Assembly (NCBI RefSeq): GCF_030412015.1
Contig: NZ_JASNRD010000010.1
Location: 62,001-126,000 of the forward strand
DNA: 64,000 bases
Reading direction: 5' to 3'
Source of the DNA: Massilia sp. YIM B02763
GTDB lineage: Bacteria > Pseudomonadota > Gammaproteobacteria > Burkholderiales > Burkholderiaceae_D
In this document: piece by piece, positions 1 to 7,946 of the stretch
How the letters are laid out: each line of letters starts with the position of its first letter
Position numbering within the stretch: position 1 is the stretch's first letter
Notes under the pieces: model-generated
What the model was told of the DNA's origin: nothing
The model's input: the letters and a program-made list of their open reading frames with translations, nothing else
The model's database searches: none
Position numbers and translations under genes: made by a program

Positions 1-71
1 CGCGTGGCCAAGGTGCGGCAACGCGATACCGGCGTTGCAGCGTGCGTGAAATACAGATTAGTGCGTTTCAT
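1..71 (-). CDS. 5' end of an unidentified gene running off the window
   Basis: An ATG at 71 on the minus strand is preceded by a strong ribosome binding site (AGGAGAG, 6-7 bases upstream) and opens a frame without a stop to the window edge. The 23 visible residues begin MKRTNLYFTHAATP. It follows the PEP-CTERM gene by 31 bp in the same direction, so the two may be co-transcribed. Too little is visible to assign a function. The call rests on the ribosome binding site and the open frame alone. Confidence 0.4.
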   Translation of the reverse strand, partial: MKRTNLYFTHAATPVSRCRTLAT

Positions 72-102
72 CTTTCTCTCCTGTATGGTTGTGATGCGAG
101 GT

Positions 103-774
103 TCAAGCCACAGTCTTTGCCTGCTTCGATGTGAGGCTGCGCCGGCGAGCCAGAGCAGCAACGCCGAGTCCGCCCAACAGCATCGACCACGTCGCCGGCT
201 CGGGCACGGCCATAACGACATTGTTCGCCGCTGCCCAGTACACGGTGCCGTCGTCCTCCATGTTCTGGAAAGACACAGAGGTGAGCGGACGATCCGACAG
301 GAACGCGACAAACGCGTCCTGTGAAGCATTCGACAGCGTGAATGTCTCGCTGTCCGCACCGGACACCGCGCTTAGCACGATGGTGCGGTCCGGCATGAAG
401 GCGCCGAATGAATCGGTTCCGAAGAAGTTGCCACCGAAGCCGAATACCCCGGACGAGAACGCGTTGAACGTGATGACGTCGCTGGACATCGTTCCACTCA
501 GCCAGATATCGCCCCCGCTTCCCGACGGGTAAAAGCCGCTGTCGCCAGGTCCTGCACTTACCTGGTAGGTGTAGGCGCCGGCCAGGCGGCTCAGGGGGCT
601 GCCGGTTTCTACCATGGCCAGGTCGTCGAAGGTGTCGGTGGCCGAGCCGGACACCGCATTGAGAAAGGCAGCGCGGTCGGTGAAGACCGTGATGTCTGCA
701 TGTGCGGCGGAAGCCGCCATCGTCACGGCGCATGCGGCAAGCAGCTTCCGTGTAAGGAACAGACTGGAGTTCAT
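103..774 (-). CDS. PEP-CTERM sorting domain-containing secreted protein
   Basis: Predicted 223-residue exported protein. An N-terminal signal peptide (MNSSLFLTRKLLAACAV, probable cleavage after AHA near residue 26) precedes a Gly/Ser/Phe-rich, probably beta-rich body. The C-terminus from about residue 190 is a classic PEP-CTERM tail: VPEP motif, a short hydrophobic helix and an Arg cluster (ALARRR). In this family the tail is recognised by an exosortase and the protein goes to the cell surface or exopolysaccharide matrix. The start at 774 was chosen because AAAGGAA lies 7-8 bases upstream; an upstream in-frame start at 822 adds a charged extension in front of the signal peptide and is unlikely. 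The function of the body is unknown. No exosortase gene is in the window. Confidence 0.85.
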   Translation of the reverse strand: MNSSLFLTRKLLAACAVTMAASAAHADITVFTDRAAFLNAVSGSATDTFDDLAMVETGSPLSRLAGAYTYQVSAGPGDSGFYPSGSGGDIWLSGTMSSDVITFNAFSSGVFGFGGNFFGTDSFGAFMPDRTIVLSAVSGADSETFTLSNASQDAFVAFLSDRPLTSVSFQNMEDDGTVYWAAANNVVMAVPEPATWSMLLGGLGVAALARRRSLTSKQAKTVA

Positions 775-843
775 CTTGCGGTTCCTTTCGTATGCGCCTT
801 CCCGCTTCCTGCGGGAAGGCATTGTTATCGCGAACGCAAGCCC

Positions 844-1182
844 TCAAGCCGCCGCGGTCGATCCCATCCGGCGGCACTCCTCGGCGCAGCGCCGGCAAGC
901 AGCCGCGCAATCCTGGCAATGCTGCATCTGGTGCTTGGCGCACTCGTCACCGCACGCCTGGCAGATCTGGGCGCAAAGCTGGCAGAGCGCTCCGGCGAAT
1001 TCGCTGCCCCGGGCCATGAAGGCGGCAGCCAGCCGGCAGATCTGTGCGCAGTCCATGTCGAGTGCGATGCAGCGCGCCATCATCTTGACGTCGTCTTCCT
1101 GCAGGCAGGCCGTCGAACACATGTCGCAGGCGTCGGCGCAGGCGTTGCAGGCATCGATACATGATTGATACTGTTGTTGCAT
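844..1182 (-). CDS. Cytosolic four-helix-bundle copper storage protein (Csp3/DUF326-like)
   Basis: A 112-residue, very Cys-rich protein: I count 19 cysteines, mostly as CxxxC and CxxC pairs along predicted amphipathic helices (SCIDACNACADACDMC at the start, CQDCAAACRRCAEEC near the end). This is the pattern of the Csp copper storage proteins, whose four-helix bundle is filled with thiolate-bound Cu(I). No signal peptide or Tat motif is visible, so it should be the cytosolic (Csp3-like) type. The start at 1182 has AAGGAG 6 bases upstream; an ATG 12 codons earlier at 1218 lacks this. It lies downstream of copA-copB in the same direction, 86 bp after the copB stop, so it may be the third gene of that unit. 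The family is confident; the copper role is from family knowledge and context. Confidence 0.87.
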   Translation of the reverse strand: MQQQYQSCIDACNACADACDMCSTACLQEDDVKMMARCIALDMDCAQICRLAAAFMARGSEFAGALCQLCAQICQACGDECAKHQMQHCQDCAAACRRCAEECRRMGSTAAA

Positions 1183-1268
1183 GACGTTCTCCTTGAATGG
1201 TTGAAAATACCTCTTCAAAACGTCCCTATGGATAGTGCGGGGGTGGTCATGGCCACCCCGCTTCGTGA

Positions 1269-2387
1269 TCAGAACCAGATGCGCACGCCCGCAACGATCT
1301 GCGTGCTCTTGTTTCGTTCTCCCCTCGCCCGCGCATAGTCGGCGGTGTCGCCGAAGTTGCGCGCCCAGGTCACGCCGACATACGGGGCGAACTGGCGCCG
1401 GATCTCGTAGCGCAGGCGCAGGCCAAGTTCGAGATCGGACAGCCCGCTGCCCACGCCTCTGGCCGGATCGGAGCGGCTGTACAGGTTGGCCTCGACTTCG
1501 GGTTCGAGGATCAGCTGCTGCGTGAACAGCAGTTCGTAACGCACGTTGAAACGCGCGGCAAGCCTTCCACCGGACCAGTAGGCGGTCGCTTCCGTATCAA
1601 ACCAGTACGGCGCCAGGCCGCGCACGCCGAAGGCCAGCCAGTTGCGCGAATCGCCGCCACCGCTGTCGTGGCGTACGCCGAGTTGGGTACTCCAGAAGGT
1701 CGCGAAGGTGCGGTCCCACAAGGCTTCCGTACGCAGGGACTGTAGGTGCCCTCCGCGCCGCTCACCCTCGGCCTTGAACCAGGCCTTGTTGTAGTCGTTC
1801 CCGTACCACGCTTCGGCGTCTAGATTCTGGCCGTGTTCGCCGTCACCCTTCGCGTATTCGAACTTGTCGAGCAGGATCCGGCCGAAGCGCATCTCGTCGT
1901 TCATCTCGTTGCCTGGCAGGTGCGCGAAGCTCGTGCCTTCGGCATAGGCGTCCGGATCGCGGGCGTCGGGCGGTGGACTGCCGCCCTGCATCGGGCCCAT
2001 CTTCATGTCGTGGCCCATTCCGCCCATGCCGCCCATCGCTTGTCCCATGCTGTGGTCCATGCTTGGTTTGCCCTGTTGCGGCGCCGGCTTGGCGTCCTGC
2101 ACCCGGTCGTCACCCGCATGATTCATCTGCGAGTGATCCATCCCGGACTGGTCCATCTGCGATTTTTCCATCTGCGTGTGGTCCATCCGCGAATGGTCCA
2201 TCTGAGAATGGTCCATCTGGGAGTGATCCATTCCTTCCATCGTTTTGGACTGGCCCGTGCCGGATGTCTGGCCGGTTCCGCCCTCCTTCGGCGGCTCGGT
2301 CGTCTGGGCCGATGCCGCGTCCGCCGCCACGAGGCCAAAGATCAGCAGCGCGACCGCTGCACCGGTTTTCGTCGTTGCGGTTTTCAT
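1269..2387 (-). CDS. copB: Copper resistance outer membrane protein CopB
   Basis: CopB family protein, 372 residues. It has a signal peptide (residues 1-28, ending ASAQ), a His/Met-rich region of eight consecutive MDHSQ-type pentapeptides (residues 53-92), a second Met/Gly/His stretch (about 105-130), and a C-terminal ~200-residue beta-barrel domain ending in Phe (GVRIWF), as expected for an outer membrane protein. In Pseudomonas and related bacteria CopB binds copper and works with the multicopper oxidase CopA in periplasmic copper sequestration or export. The start at 2387 overlaps the copA stop by 4 bases (ATGA), so translation is probably coupled. An in-frame start at 2453 would lie inside copA and was rejected. 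Confidence 0.93.
   Translation of the reverse strand: MKTATTKTGAAVALLIFGLVAADAASAQTTEPPKEGGTGQTSGTGQSKTMEGMDHSQMDHSQMDHSRMDHTQMEKSQMDQSGMDHSQMNHAGDDRVQDAKPAPQQGKPSMDHSMGQAMGGMGGMGHDMKMGPMQGGSPPPDARDPDAYAEGTSFAHLPGNEMNDEMRFGRILLDKFEYAKGDGEHGQNLDAEAWYGNDYNKAWFKAEGERRGGHLQSLRTEALWDRTFATFWSTQLGVRHDSGGGDSRNWLAFGVRGLAPYWFDTEATAYWSGGRLAARFNVRYELLFTQQLILEPEVEANLYSRSDPARGVGSGLSDLELGLRLRYEIRRQFAPYVGVTWARNFGDTADYARARGERNKSTQIVAGVRIWF
2112..2231 (-). repeat. 15-bp tandem repeat encoding eight MDHSQ-type pentapeptides in CopB
   Basis: Eight in-frame 15-base units in copB encode MDHSQ, MDHSQ, MDHSR, MDHTQ, MEKSQ, MDQSG, MDHSQ and MNHAG. Met and His are the likely copper ligands. Exact nucleotide similarity between units suggests expansion by slippage or unequal exchange, so copy number may vary between strains. 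Confidence 0.85.
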
Positions 2388-4267
2388 GAAACGACCACCT
2401 CCCTGAACATGCCTGCTTCCATGTGATAAAGAAGATGGCAGTGGTAAGCCCAATGGCCTGGGGCGTCGGCCGTCACCCGGTAAGTGACGCGCTGGGCCGG
2501 CTGCACGTTAATCGTGTGCTTGCGGACCAGGAACTCCCCGCTCGGCGACTCGAGCTCGCTCCACATGCCATGCAGGTGGATCGGATGGTTCATCATGGTG
2601 TCGTTCACCAGTACGATGCGCAACCGCTCGCCGTGCCTGAAGTGGACGGGCTTGGACTCCGAAAACTTCTGGCCGTCGAAGGACCACATGAAGCGCTCCA
2701 TGTTGCCGGTGAGGTGCAATTCGATCTCGCGGGTCGGCTCACGGTCATCGACCGGTCCACCGATCGTGTGAAGATCGGCATAGGTCAGCACGCGCCTCCC
2801 GTTGTTGCGCAGATTGATGCCGGGGTCGTCGAGATTGGTGCGAGGCATGTCGACGTGCATGTCGACACCCGGGCCATACTCGGTGCGGGCGTGGGTGACT
2901 TTCGGAGGCGTGCCCTGGGCCATTGGCATCGTGTGGCCGCCGCCATGGCCGGCGTGCTGCATCGGCATCTGCATCTGCCCGTGGCCCTCGCCCATCCCGC
3001 TGTGAGACATGCCCGGCATGTCGTGCATGCCCTCCATCGAGTGCATGTCGTGCGGCGCCTTCCCTTCCTTGCCCGGCGCCTGGCCCATGCCCGACATGCC
3101 GCCCATGCTCCCCATTGCCATCGCGCCCATCATGTCCTGCATGGCCAGCCACTGGGGCGGATCCATATCGGGCACCGGGGCAGACATGCCCGCGCGCGGC
3201 GCCAGCGTCGCGCGCACGAAGCCGGAACGCCCGATCGACTGCGCGAAGATGGTGTAGGCCTGGTCGCCGGTTGGCTCGACCAGCACGTCATAGGTTTCGG
3301 CAACGGAAATCCGGAATTCGTCGACCGGCACGGGCTCGACGTCCTGTCCGTCCGCAGCGATCACCATCATTTTCAGACCCGGAATGCGAACGTCGAAGAT
3401 CGTCGTCGCCGAGCCGTTGATGAAGCGCAGCCTGACTTTCTCACCCGGACGGAACAAGCCGGTCCAGTTCCTGTCCGTAGGCGTACCATTGATCAGGTAG
3501 GCCATCCTCACGCCCAGGTTGCGGCTGGCGGTCACGTCGCTGAAGTCCGTCGGCAACATGCGCATCTGGTTCCACATCTTGCGCTTGTCGAGCGCGGCCC
3601 CGAGGCCGTTCTTCCGTATGTCGTCCAGGAACTGGCCGATGGTCGGCTGGTTGGTGTTGAAGAAGTCGCTCATTTTCTTGAGCTTGGCAAAGACCTTGGC
3701 AGGATCGCCATCGACCCAGTCCGACAGCATGACGACGTAGTCACGGTCCGCCTTCACCCGTTCACCGTTCTTCGGCTCGATCACGATCGAACCGGCCAGG
3801 CCGCTCTGCTCCTGGAATTCGGAATGGCTGTGGTACCAGTAGGTCCCGCTCTGCTTGACCTGGAAGCGATAGGTGAAGGTCTGGCCCGGAGGAATCCCGG
3901 TGAAACTGATGCCGGGCACGCCGTCCATCTCCGCCGGCACCAGGATGCCGTGCCAGTGAATGGAACTCGTGACCGGCAGCCGGTTGGTCACGCGCAGCGT
4001 CACGGTGTCGCCCTCGCTCCAGTACAGGACCGGCCCAGGAACCTGGCCGTTGACCGCGGTGGCGACCTGCGGTGCGCCAGTGAAGTTGACCGGCGCCGGC
4101 ACGATCTCCAGGTCGAATTCGGTGCCGCGCAAGATCGGCTGCGCGGCCTGACCGGCTGCCAGCAGTCTGGCTGGGACCAGCCCGGCGAGGGCGGCGGCCC
4201 CTGCGCCCTGCAGGAGCCGTCGTCGCCACCGGTTCACGGCACTCTCCTCAAAAACACGTTGCTGCAT
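2384..4267 (-). CDS. copA: Periplasmic multicopper oxidase CopA (Tat substrate)
   Basis: CopA-type multicopper oxidase, 627 residues, thought to oxidise Cu(I) to the less toxic Cu(II) in the periplasm. The N-terminus carries a twin-arginine-like signal (NRWRRRLLQG then a hydrophobic stretch, residues 12-40). All four copper-binding motifs are present: HWHG (104-107), HSH (146-148), HPIHLHG (561-567) and HCHLLYHMEAGM (609-620). A long Met/His/Gly-rich insert (about 375-455) is typical of CopA and absent from laccases. ATG 4267 has AGGGGA upstream; a GTG at 4237 with a perfect GAGGAG would give a shorter Tat signal and is a credible alternative start. First gene of copA-copB, coupled by a 4-base overlap. 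Confidence 0.95.
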   Translation of the reverse strand: MQQRVFEESAVNRWRRRLLQGAGAAALAGLVPARLLAAGQAAQPILRGTEFDLEIVPAPVNFTGAPQVATAVNGQVPGPVLYWSEGDTVTLRVTNRLPVTSSIHWHGILVPAEMDGVPGISFTGIPPGQTFTYRFQVKQSGTYWYHSHSEFQEQSGLAGSIVIEPKNGERVKADRDYVVMLSDWVDGDPAKVFAKLKKMSDFFNTNQPTIGQFLDDIRKNGLGAALDKRKMWNQMRMLPTDFSDVTASRNLGVRMAYLINGTPTDRNWTGLFRPGEKVRLRFINGSATTIFDVRIPGLKMMVIAADGQDVEPVPVDEFRISVAETYDVLVEPTGDQAYTIFAQSIGRSGFVRATLAPRAGMSAPVPDMDPPQWLAMQDMMGAMAMGSMGGMSGMGQAPGKEGKAPHDMHSMEGMHDMPGMSHSGMGEGHGQMQMPMQHAGHGGGHTMPMAQGTPPKVTHARTEYGPGVDMHVDMPRTNLDDPGINLRNNGRRVLTYADLHTIGGPVDDREPTREIELHLTGNMERFMWSFDGQKFSESKPVHFRHGERLRIVLVNDTMMNHPIHLHGMWSELESPSGEFLVRKHTINVQPAQRVTYRVTADAPGHWAYHCHLLYHMEAGMFREVVVS

Positions 4268-4544
4268 GAAGTATTCCCCTAGATGAAGTGATGAAACAAT
4301 TGCCGCAGTACGGGCCCGCGTCGCGCACGCAGGCGCATTCGCAGCAAACCTCGCTGCGCAGCTACGTGGCGGATGCGGCCTGCGCGCACTCCCAAAGCGT
4401 GCGGGCTCCGCGCGTGTTTCGTCGATATCGAAGTTCGAATGAAGATGAATGGCTGGCAGGCATCGATCGATGGCATGTCGCGTGCATCCCGCATGCGCGA
4501 CGTCTCCGACGGATGCCGGGAGAGCGTTCAGCCCACCTGGGAAG
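4268..4544. other. Intergenic region upstream of copA; no gene seen
   Basis: 277 bp between the copA start and the stop of the next minus-strand gene. Open frames here are short and lack ribosome binding sites or recognisable products. It must hold the promoter of copA-copB unless that operon is read from the 4961 promoter. I could not identify convincing -35/-10 boxes or a copper-regulator operator. Confidence 0.4.
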
Positions 4545-4961
4545 TCAACCGCGTGGCGGTCGCTCTATGCGGGATGGGATCCAGCCCGTGAAGGAGGAGA
4601 TTGGGGAAACGGAGTCAGTTGCAAACTGCTCTGCTGGAAACCCAGCAACTGCGAACGGCGGGGGCGCCGAGGCGCCGATATAGCCGGCACTGCACGCCCG
4701 GCAGGAAGAATGCTTTTGGTGGGCGCCACTATCGCAGGGCATGTCATGATCTGCGGCGACGCTGGCGTGCGCTTGTGCGGTCGACTGGGTCATCGACATC
4801 GCCATCTCATGCTCGTCGCAGTCATCCATGACCGTAGCTTCCGGGCTTGCCGATGTGGTATGCGCCATTCTGCATGGCGATGTGATCGTGGCGGCGATGC
4901 CCTGCACGGGCAGCGACACGATCAGTATCCATAGCATGAGGACTCGAACGAATGGGCGCAT
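4545..4961 (-). CDS. Small secreted Cys/His-rich protein of copper clusters (unknown function)
   Basis: A 138-residue protein with an N-terminal hydrophobic segment (MRPFVRVLMLWILIVSL then PVQGIAA, residues 1-24) that looks like a signal peptide. A His/Met/Asp/Cys-rich middle (CDEHEMAMSM, DHDMPCDSGAHQKHSSC) is followed by a CxxC-like pair (SCRAC) and a hydrophobic, Pro-rich C-terminal part ending RIERPPRG. It shares plan and end motif (ERPPR) with the divergently transcribed gene at 5077, so the two are probably paralogues. Similar small proteins occur beside cop/cus genes. Periplasmic or membrane-bound copper binding is inference. The start at 4961 precedes the signal sequence directly; an upstream in-frame start at 5060 adds an unlikely extension. 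Confidence 0.65.
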   Translation of the reverse strand: MRPFVRVLMLWILIVSLPVQGIAATITSPCRMAHTTSASPEATVMDDCDEHEMAMSMTQSTAQAHASVAADHDMPCDSGAHQKHSSCRACSAGYIGASAPPPFAVAGFPAEQFATDSVSPISSFTGWIPSRIERPPRG

Positions 4962-5076
4962 GTAAATCAGTCTAGCACATGCAAAAATGACATGTCCGCA
5001 CGATACGGCACCGCAACGTTCGAAGCTTACCTGCCGATGGGATTGCCGATACTTTCGCATATGCTAGAATGGACGT
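4962..5076. promoter_or_regulatory. Divergent promoter region with matching extended -10 elements
   Basis: The 115-bp space between the two divergent Cys/His-rich genes contains the same 15-base element once on each strand: GCATATGCTAGAATG (plus, 5057-5071) and GCATGTGCTAGACTG (minus, 4969-4983). Each contains an extended -10 (TGCTAGAAT or TGCTAGACT). On the plus strand TTGCCG (5043-5048) lies 16 bases before TAGAAT, a good -35. The plus -10 is only 6 bases before the GTG start, so that transcript may be nearly leaderless. Near the minus promoter, AAAAATGACATGTC resembles half of a CusR-type box (weak). Confidence 0.55.
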
Positions 5077-5472
5077 GTGAAAGCCATCCTGAAAGTCTTG
5101 ATCGTCTGGATGACGTTGCTGGCGGTGCCGCTCCAAGGCTTCGCTTCCGCGACGATGTCCTTCTGTGTGCCGCCAGTGGCGGCACTGGACAGTCACGACC
5201 ACGAATCGATGGCCGACGACGTCGACATGTCCAGTGCTCACGCCCATGACGAGCACACGGGTCCGGACATACAGGCCGATCATCATCCCGCGTCTCATCA
5301 TCAGGCCGGCAAGTGTGCCACCTGTGCGACATGCAGCGTCTGTTTGTCGATGGCACCGTCGTTCGTTGCCGTGCTACCGGCAACTGCTTCTTCGTCAACA
5401 ACCATTCCCTTTGACCGGCATCTCTTGCCATCGGTCTACCTTGCGCTTCTAGAGCGACCTCCACGCGTCTGA
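5077..5472 (+). CDS. Small secreted Cys/His-rich protein of copper clusters (unknown function)
   Basis: A 131-residue protein starting at GTG 5077. A signal-peptide-like N-terminus (MKAILKVLIVWMTLLAV then PLQGFAS) is followed by a His/Asp-rich segment (DSHDHESMADD, SSAHAHDEH, ADHHPASHH) and a CATCATCSVC cluster, then a hydrophobic region ending LALLERPPRV. It mirrors the divergent neighbour at 4545-4961 in size, layout and terminal motif. His, Met and paired Cys suggest metal binding in the periplasm; this is inference. A GTG start so close to the predicted -10 box is unusual. Confidence 0.65.
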   Translation: MKAILKVLIVWMTLLAVPLQGFASATMSFCVPPVAALDSHDHESMADDVDMSSAHAHDEHTGPDIQADHHPASHHQAGKCATCATCSVCLSMAPSFVAVLPATASSSTTIPFDRHLLPSVYLALLERPPRV

Positions 5473-5653
5473 CCTTTCACACTGCTGAACGTTTCGTTCC
5501 TGCCAAGGCACGGACGTACCTGGCTACGCCTTCGTTGCCGGCACCTCAGCGTGCACAGCCCTTCTTTATCTGTAACTAAAACGGACCGCGTCAGGCCGGC
5601 AAGCGCCGTCGCGCGTCCACTGCAATTGAGTTTTGACTGTTTTGGAGCTTCAA

Positions 5654-6019
5654 ATGACTCGTTTTTCTTCCCTGTTCAGCACCCTCCTCGTTTCCGCCGG
5701 CCTTGCACTGGCAACGGCCAATACATCGGCACAGATGCAGATGCAGGACCACAGCCAGCACCACGCCGCGCCTGCCGCTTCGCAGGATGATGCGAATGCG
5801 CTGACCGATGGCGAGGTCAAGAAAGTCGACAAGGACACCGGCAAGCTGACGGTACAACATGGCCCGCTGACCAATCTAAACATGCCTGGTATGACCATGT
5901 CCTTCAAGGTGCAGGATCCGGCAATGCTCGACCAAGTGAAAACTGGCGACAAGATCCGACTGCGTGTCGAACGCATCAACGGGACCTTCACCGTGACCAA
6001 ACTGGAAGCGGCCAACTAA
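5654..6019 (+). CDS. CusF-like periplasmic copper-binding protein
   Basis: A 121-residue protein with a signal peptide (MTRFSSLFSTLLVSAGLALA, cleavage near TSAQ), a short Met/Gln/His segment (MQMQDHSQHH) and a C-terminal CusF fold of about 75 residues. The CusF features are visible: GEVKKVDKDTGKLTVQHGPL, then the metal-site region LNMPGMTMSFKV and the GDKIRLRVERI strand. In E. coli CusF, His, two Met and a Trp bind Cu(I)/Ag(I); here the position equivalent to that Trp appears to be Leu/Asn (NLNMPGMTM), so affinity may differ. It heads a plus-strand run with copC, copD and the DUF411 gene. The start at 5654 has GGAG 7 bases upstream; an earlier in-frame start at 5633 lacks one. Confidence 0.85.
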   Translation: MTRFSSLFSTLLVSAGLALATANTSAQMQMQDHSQHHAAPAASQDDANALTDGEVKKVDKDTGKLTVQHGPLTNLNMPGMTMSFKVQDPAMLDQVKTGDKIRLRVERINGTFTVTKLEAAN

Positions 6020-6101
6020 AGCTGCAGGCGTTCTGTCGGCGCTGCGGGCAGAACGCTCCACACCCATACCTCGACCCAACCAAAGAATCAGGAATAAAAA
6101 C

Positions 6102-6467
6102 ATGCCCATCAAACACATTTTGGCCCTGGCCACCTTCGCTTTCGCAAGTACCGTAACTTCGGTCGCATTCGCACACGCCAAGTTGCAATCATCGGATCCC
6201 CAAGCCGGCAGCACGCTCGGAGATGCACCGAAGCAGGTGCGCCTCAAGTTCAACGAGGCGCTCGAGCCTGCGTTCAGCAAAATCAAAGTGATGGGACCCC
6301 AAAATAACGAAATCCCGGTCACCGCGACCACCGTCGACAAGGCGGATCCTACCGTCATGACGGCGCCGCTACCACCGCTGTCCTCGGGCGAGTATCACAT
6401 CCAGTGGTCGACGATGACCCACGACGGCCATAAGGCAAAGGGCGAAGTCACGTTCAAGGTCAAGTGA
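6102..6467 (+). CDS. copC: Periplasmic copper-binding protein CopC
   Basis: CopC/YobA family protein, 121 residues. The signal peptide ends VAFA, which exposes an N-terminal His (HAKLQSSDPQAG) as in CopC, where the free amino-terminal His is a Cu(II) ligand. The C-terminal part holds the DGHK motif whose Asp and His complete that site. The fold-typical stretch VRLKFNEALEPAFSKIKV is present. CopC hands copper to the membrane protein CopD. The copC stop overlaps the copD start by 4 bases (ATGA), which supports the pairing and translational coupling. Confidence 0.93.
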   Translation: MPIKHILALATFAFASTVTSVAFAHAKLQSSDPQAGSTLGDAPKQVRLKFNEALEPAFSKIKVMGPQNNEIPVTATTVDKADPTVMTAPLPPLSSGEYHIQWSTMTHDGHKAKGEVTFKVK

Positions 6468-7405
6468 TGGGGCTGGACCTGCAAGCTGTCCAGCACGTCG
6501 TCACTGCCCTCCTGAACGTCGCGGTAGCCCTCGTCACGGGAGCGAGCGCTTCGCGCTTGTGGATTAGTCGTGACGCATCCAGCTGGGCCGACGCGCGCCG
6601 CCAGTCCGTCCGCAAGACTGCCTTGACCGGTGTCGTCGTCGCTCTGGCCGCGAACGCGGCGCTGTTGTGGCTGGAATCGGCGGCCATGGCCGAGGTCCCA
6701 GTGACTGAAGCGGCTGGCGCCACCTGGTCGATGCTGACCTCGACACACCTTGGGCTCGCGTGGTCCATTGGGATGTTCGGGCTAGCCATGGCTACCTTCG
6801 GAACCTGCATGCGCGGCGATCGCAACCAGGTGCCTGCACTGCTGACTTTGGCGGCGCTTGCCGTATTCTGGTACACGCGCGGCATGGTCAGCCACGCCGC
6901 CAGCGAAGGCGACTTCAGCCTGCCCTTGCTGGCGGACTGGATCCACCTCGGCCTGATCAGCCTATGGGTCGGTGAAGTGTTCCTTGCTGGCGGGGTCATG
7001 TTGAGGGCAACCGAAAACATGGCCACGGCCGACAGACGCGCGCGGGCGGCTTATGTAGCGTCCCTATCCGGCTCGGCGACGTTCGCGCTTACCGGCATCT
7101 TGGCCACGGGCCTGTATGCAAGCTGGCGCAACCTGGGCGGATTCGAAAACCTGGTCGGCAACCCGTATGGCAAAACGCTTGTAGCGAAGCTGCTGCTCGT
7201 AGGCGTTGCGACGATGCTGGGTGGGATCAATCGCTTTGTCGTGATGCCGCCGTGGCTCGCGCGCGAGTCCGCAGGAAATGCCGCCCCCGAGCTTTTGCCG
7301 ATGCGGTTCAAGCGCATACTTTGGATCGAAGCGCTTGTATTGCTTGCGGTCGTTGTTCTGGCGGCCTGGCTTGCATCGACATCGCCCCCGGGCGAACAGA
7401 TGTAG
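6464..7405 (+). CDS. copD: Copper resistance inner membrane protein CopD
   Basis: CopD family protein, 313 residues, with about eight predicted membrane segments. Examples are LTGVVVALAANAALLWL near the N-terminus, LLTLAALAVFWYTRGMV in the middle and IEALVLLAVVVLAAWLAST at the end. Conserved His and acidic residues lie in membrane helices (WIHLGLISLWVGEVFLAG). CopD works with CopC and is proposed to move copper across the inner membrane. Its ATG overlaps the copC stop. A DUF411 gene follows after 79 bp on the same strand. Confidence 0.92.
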   Translation: MMGLDLQAVQHVVTALLNVAVALVTGASASRLWISRDASSWADARRQSVRKTALTGVVVALAANAALLWLESAAMAEVPVTEAAGATWSMLTSTHLGLAWSIGMFGLAMATFGTCMRGDRNQVPALLTLAALAVFWYTRGMVSHAASEGDFSLPLLADWIHLGLISLWVGEVFLAGGVMLRATENMATADRRARAAYVASLSGSATFALTGILATGLYASWRNLGGFENLVGNPYGKTLVAKLLLVGVATMLGGINRFVVMPPWLARESAGNAAPELLPMRFKRILWIEALVLLAVVVLAAWLASTSPPGEQM

Positions 7406-7484
7406 GACGTTCCAGCTGAGTGATAGTTGATTTGACGCTGGCAGCCGACCATATCCGTCGGCGCCAGCACTTAGGAGAAGGATT

Positions 7485-7928
7485 ATGTTAATCGGAAAAT
7501 TCAGAAATCTCGCGGTCGCTGCCCTGATCGGGCTGCCGACGCTCGCCAGCGCCGCAACCCAGGCCGTCGAGGTCTACAAGACCGCAACCTGCGGCTGCTG
7601 TGAAGAATGGGCCAAGCACCTGCGGGCCAACGGATTCAAGGTCAATGCGCACGATGTCGCCAATCCATCCGACACCCGCGAGAAAATGGGCATTCCCAAT
7701 CGGCTCGGCTCATGCCACACGGCAGTTGTCGGCGGTTATGCGATCGAAGGGCATGTGCCAGCCGCTGAGATCAAGCGGCTGCTTGCTGCGAAGCCGAAAG
7801 CGAAAGGGCTGGCCGTGCCGGCCATGCCGCCTGGCTCTCCTGGAATGGAGGGCCCAACGCGCATGCCGTACGACGTGCTACTGGTCCGCAACGACGGCAG
7901 TACGACGGTCTACAAGCACTACGACTGA
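7485..7928 (+). CDS. DUF411 family metal-binding exported protein
   Basis: A 147-residue protein with a signal peptide (MLIGKFRNLAVAALIGL, ending ASAA) and a DUF411 domain. The defining Cys motif KTATCGCCEEWAKHL (from about residue 30) and the second motif SCHTAVVGGYAIEGHVPA are both intact. DUF411 proteins have a thioredoxin-like outline and recur in copper resistance loci, where a metal-binding or delivery role is assumed but not well established. The C-terminus (MPYDVLLVRNDGSTTVYKHY) is also typical. The gene converges with the copper ATPase gene, 18 bp apart. Confidence 0.9.
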   Translation: MLIGKFRNLAVAALIGLPTLASAATQAVEVYKTATCGCCEEWAKHLRANGFKVNAHDVANPSDTREKMGIPNRLGSCHTAVVGGYAIEGHVPAAEIKRLLAAKPKAKGLAVPAMPPGSPGMEGPTRMPYDVLLVRNDGSTTVYKHYD

Positions 7929-7946
7929 GCGATCGGGCGCCTGCAG

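Noticed and set aside
2423-4282. 619-codon open frame antisense to the multicopper oxidase gene
   Set aside because: The opposite strand encodes a clear four-motif multicopper oxidase; the antisense product has no recognisable feature.
4981-4996. CusR-like box AAAAATGACATGTC
   Set aside because: Only a half-site matches the enterobacterial consensus, and no CusRS-type system is in the window. Kept as a note, not a feature.
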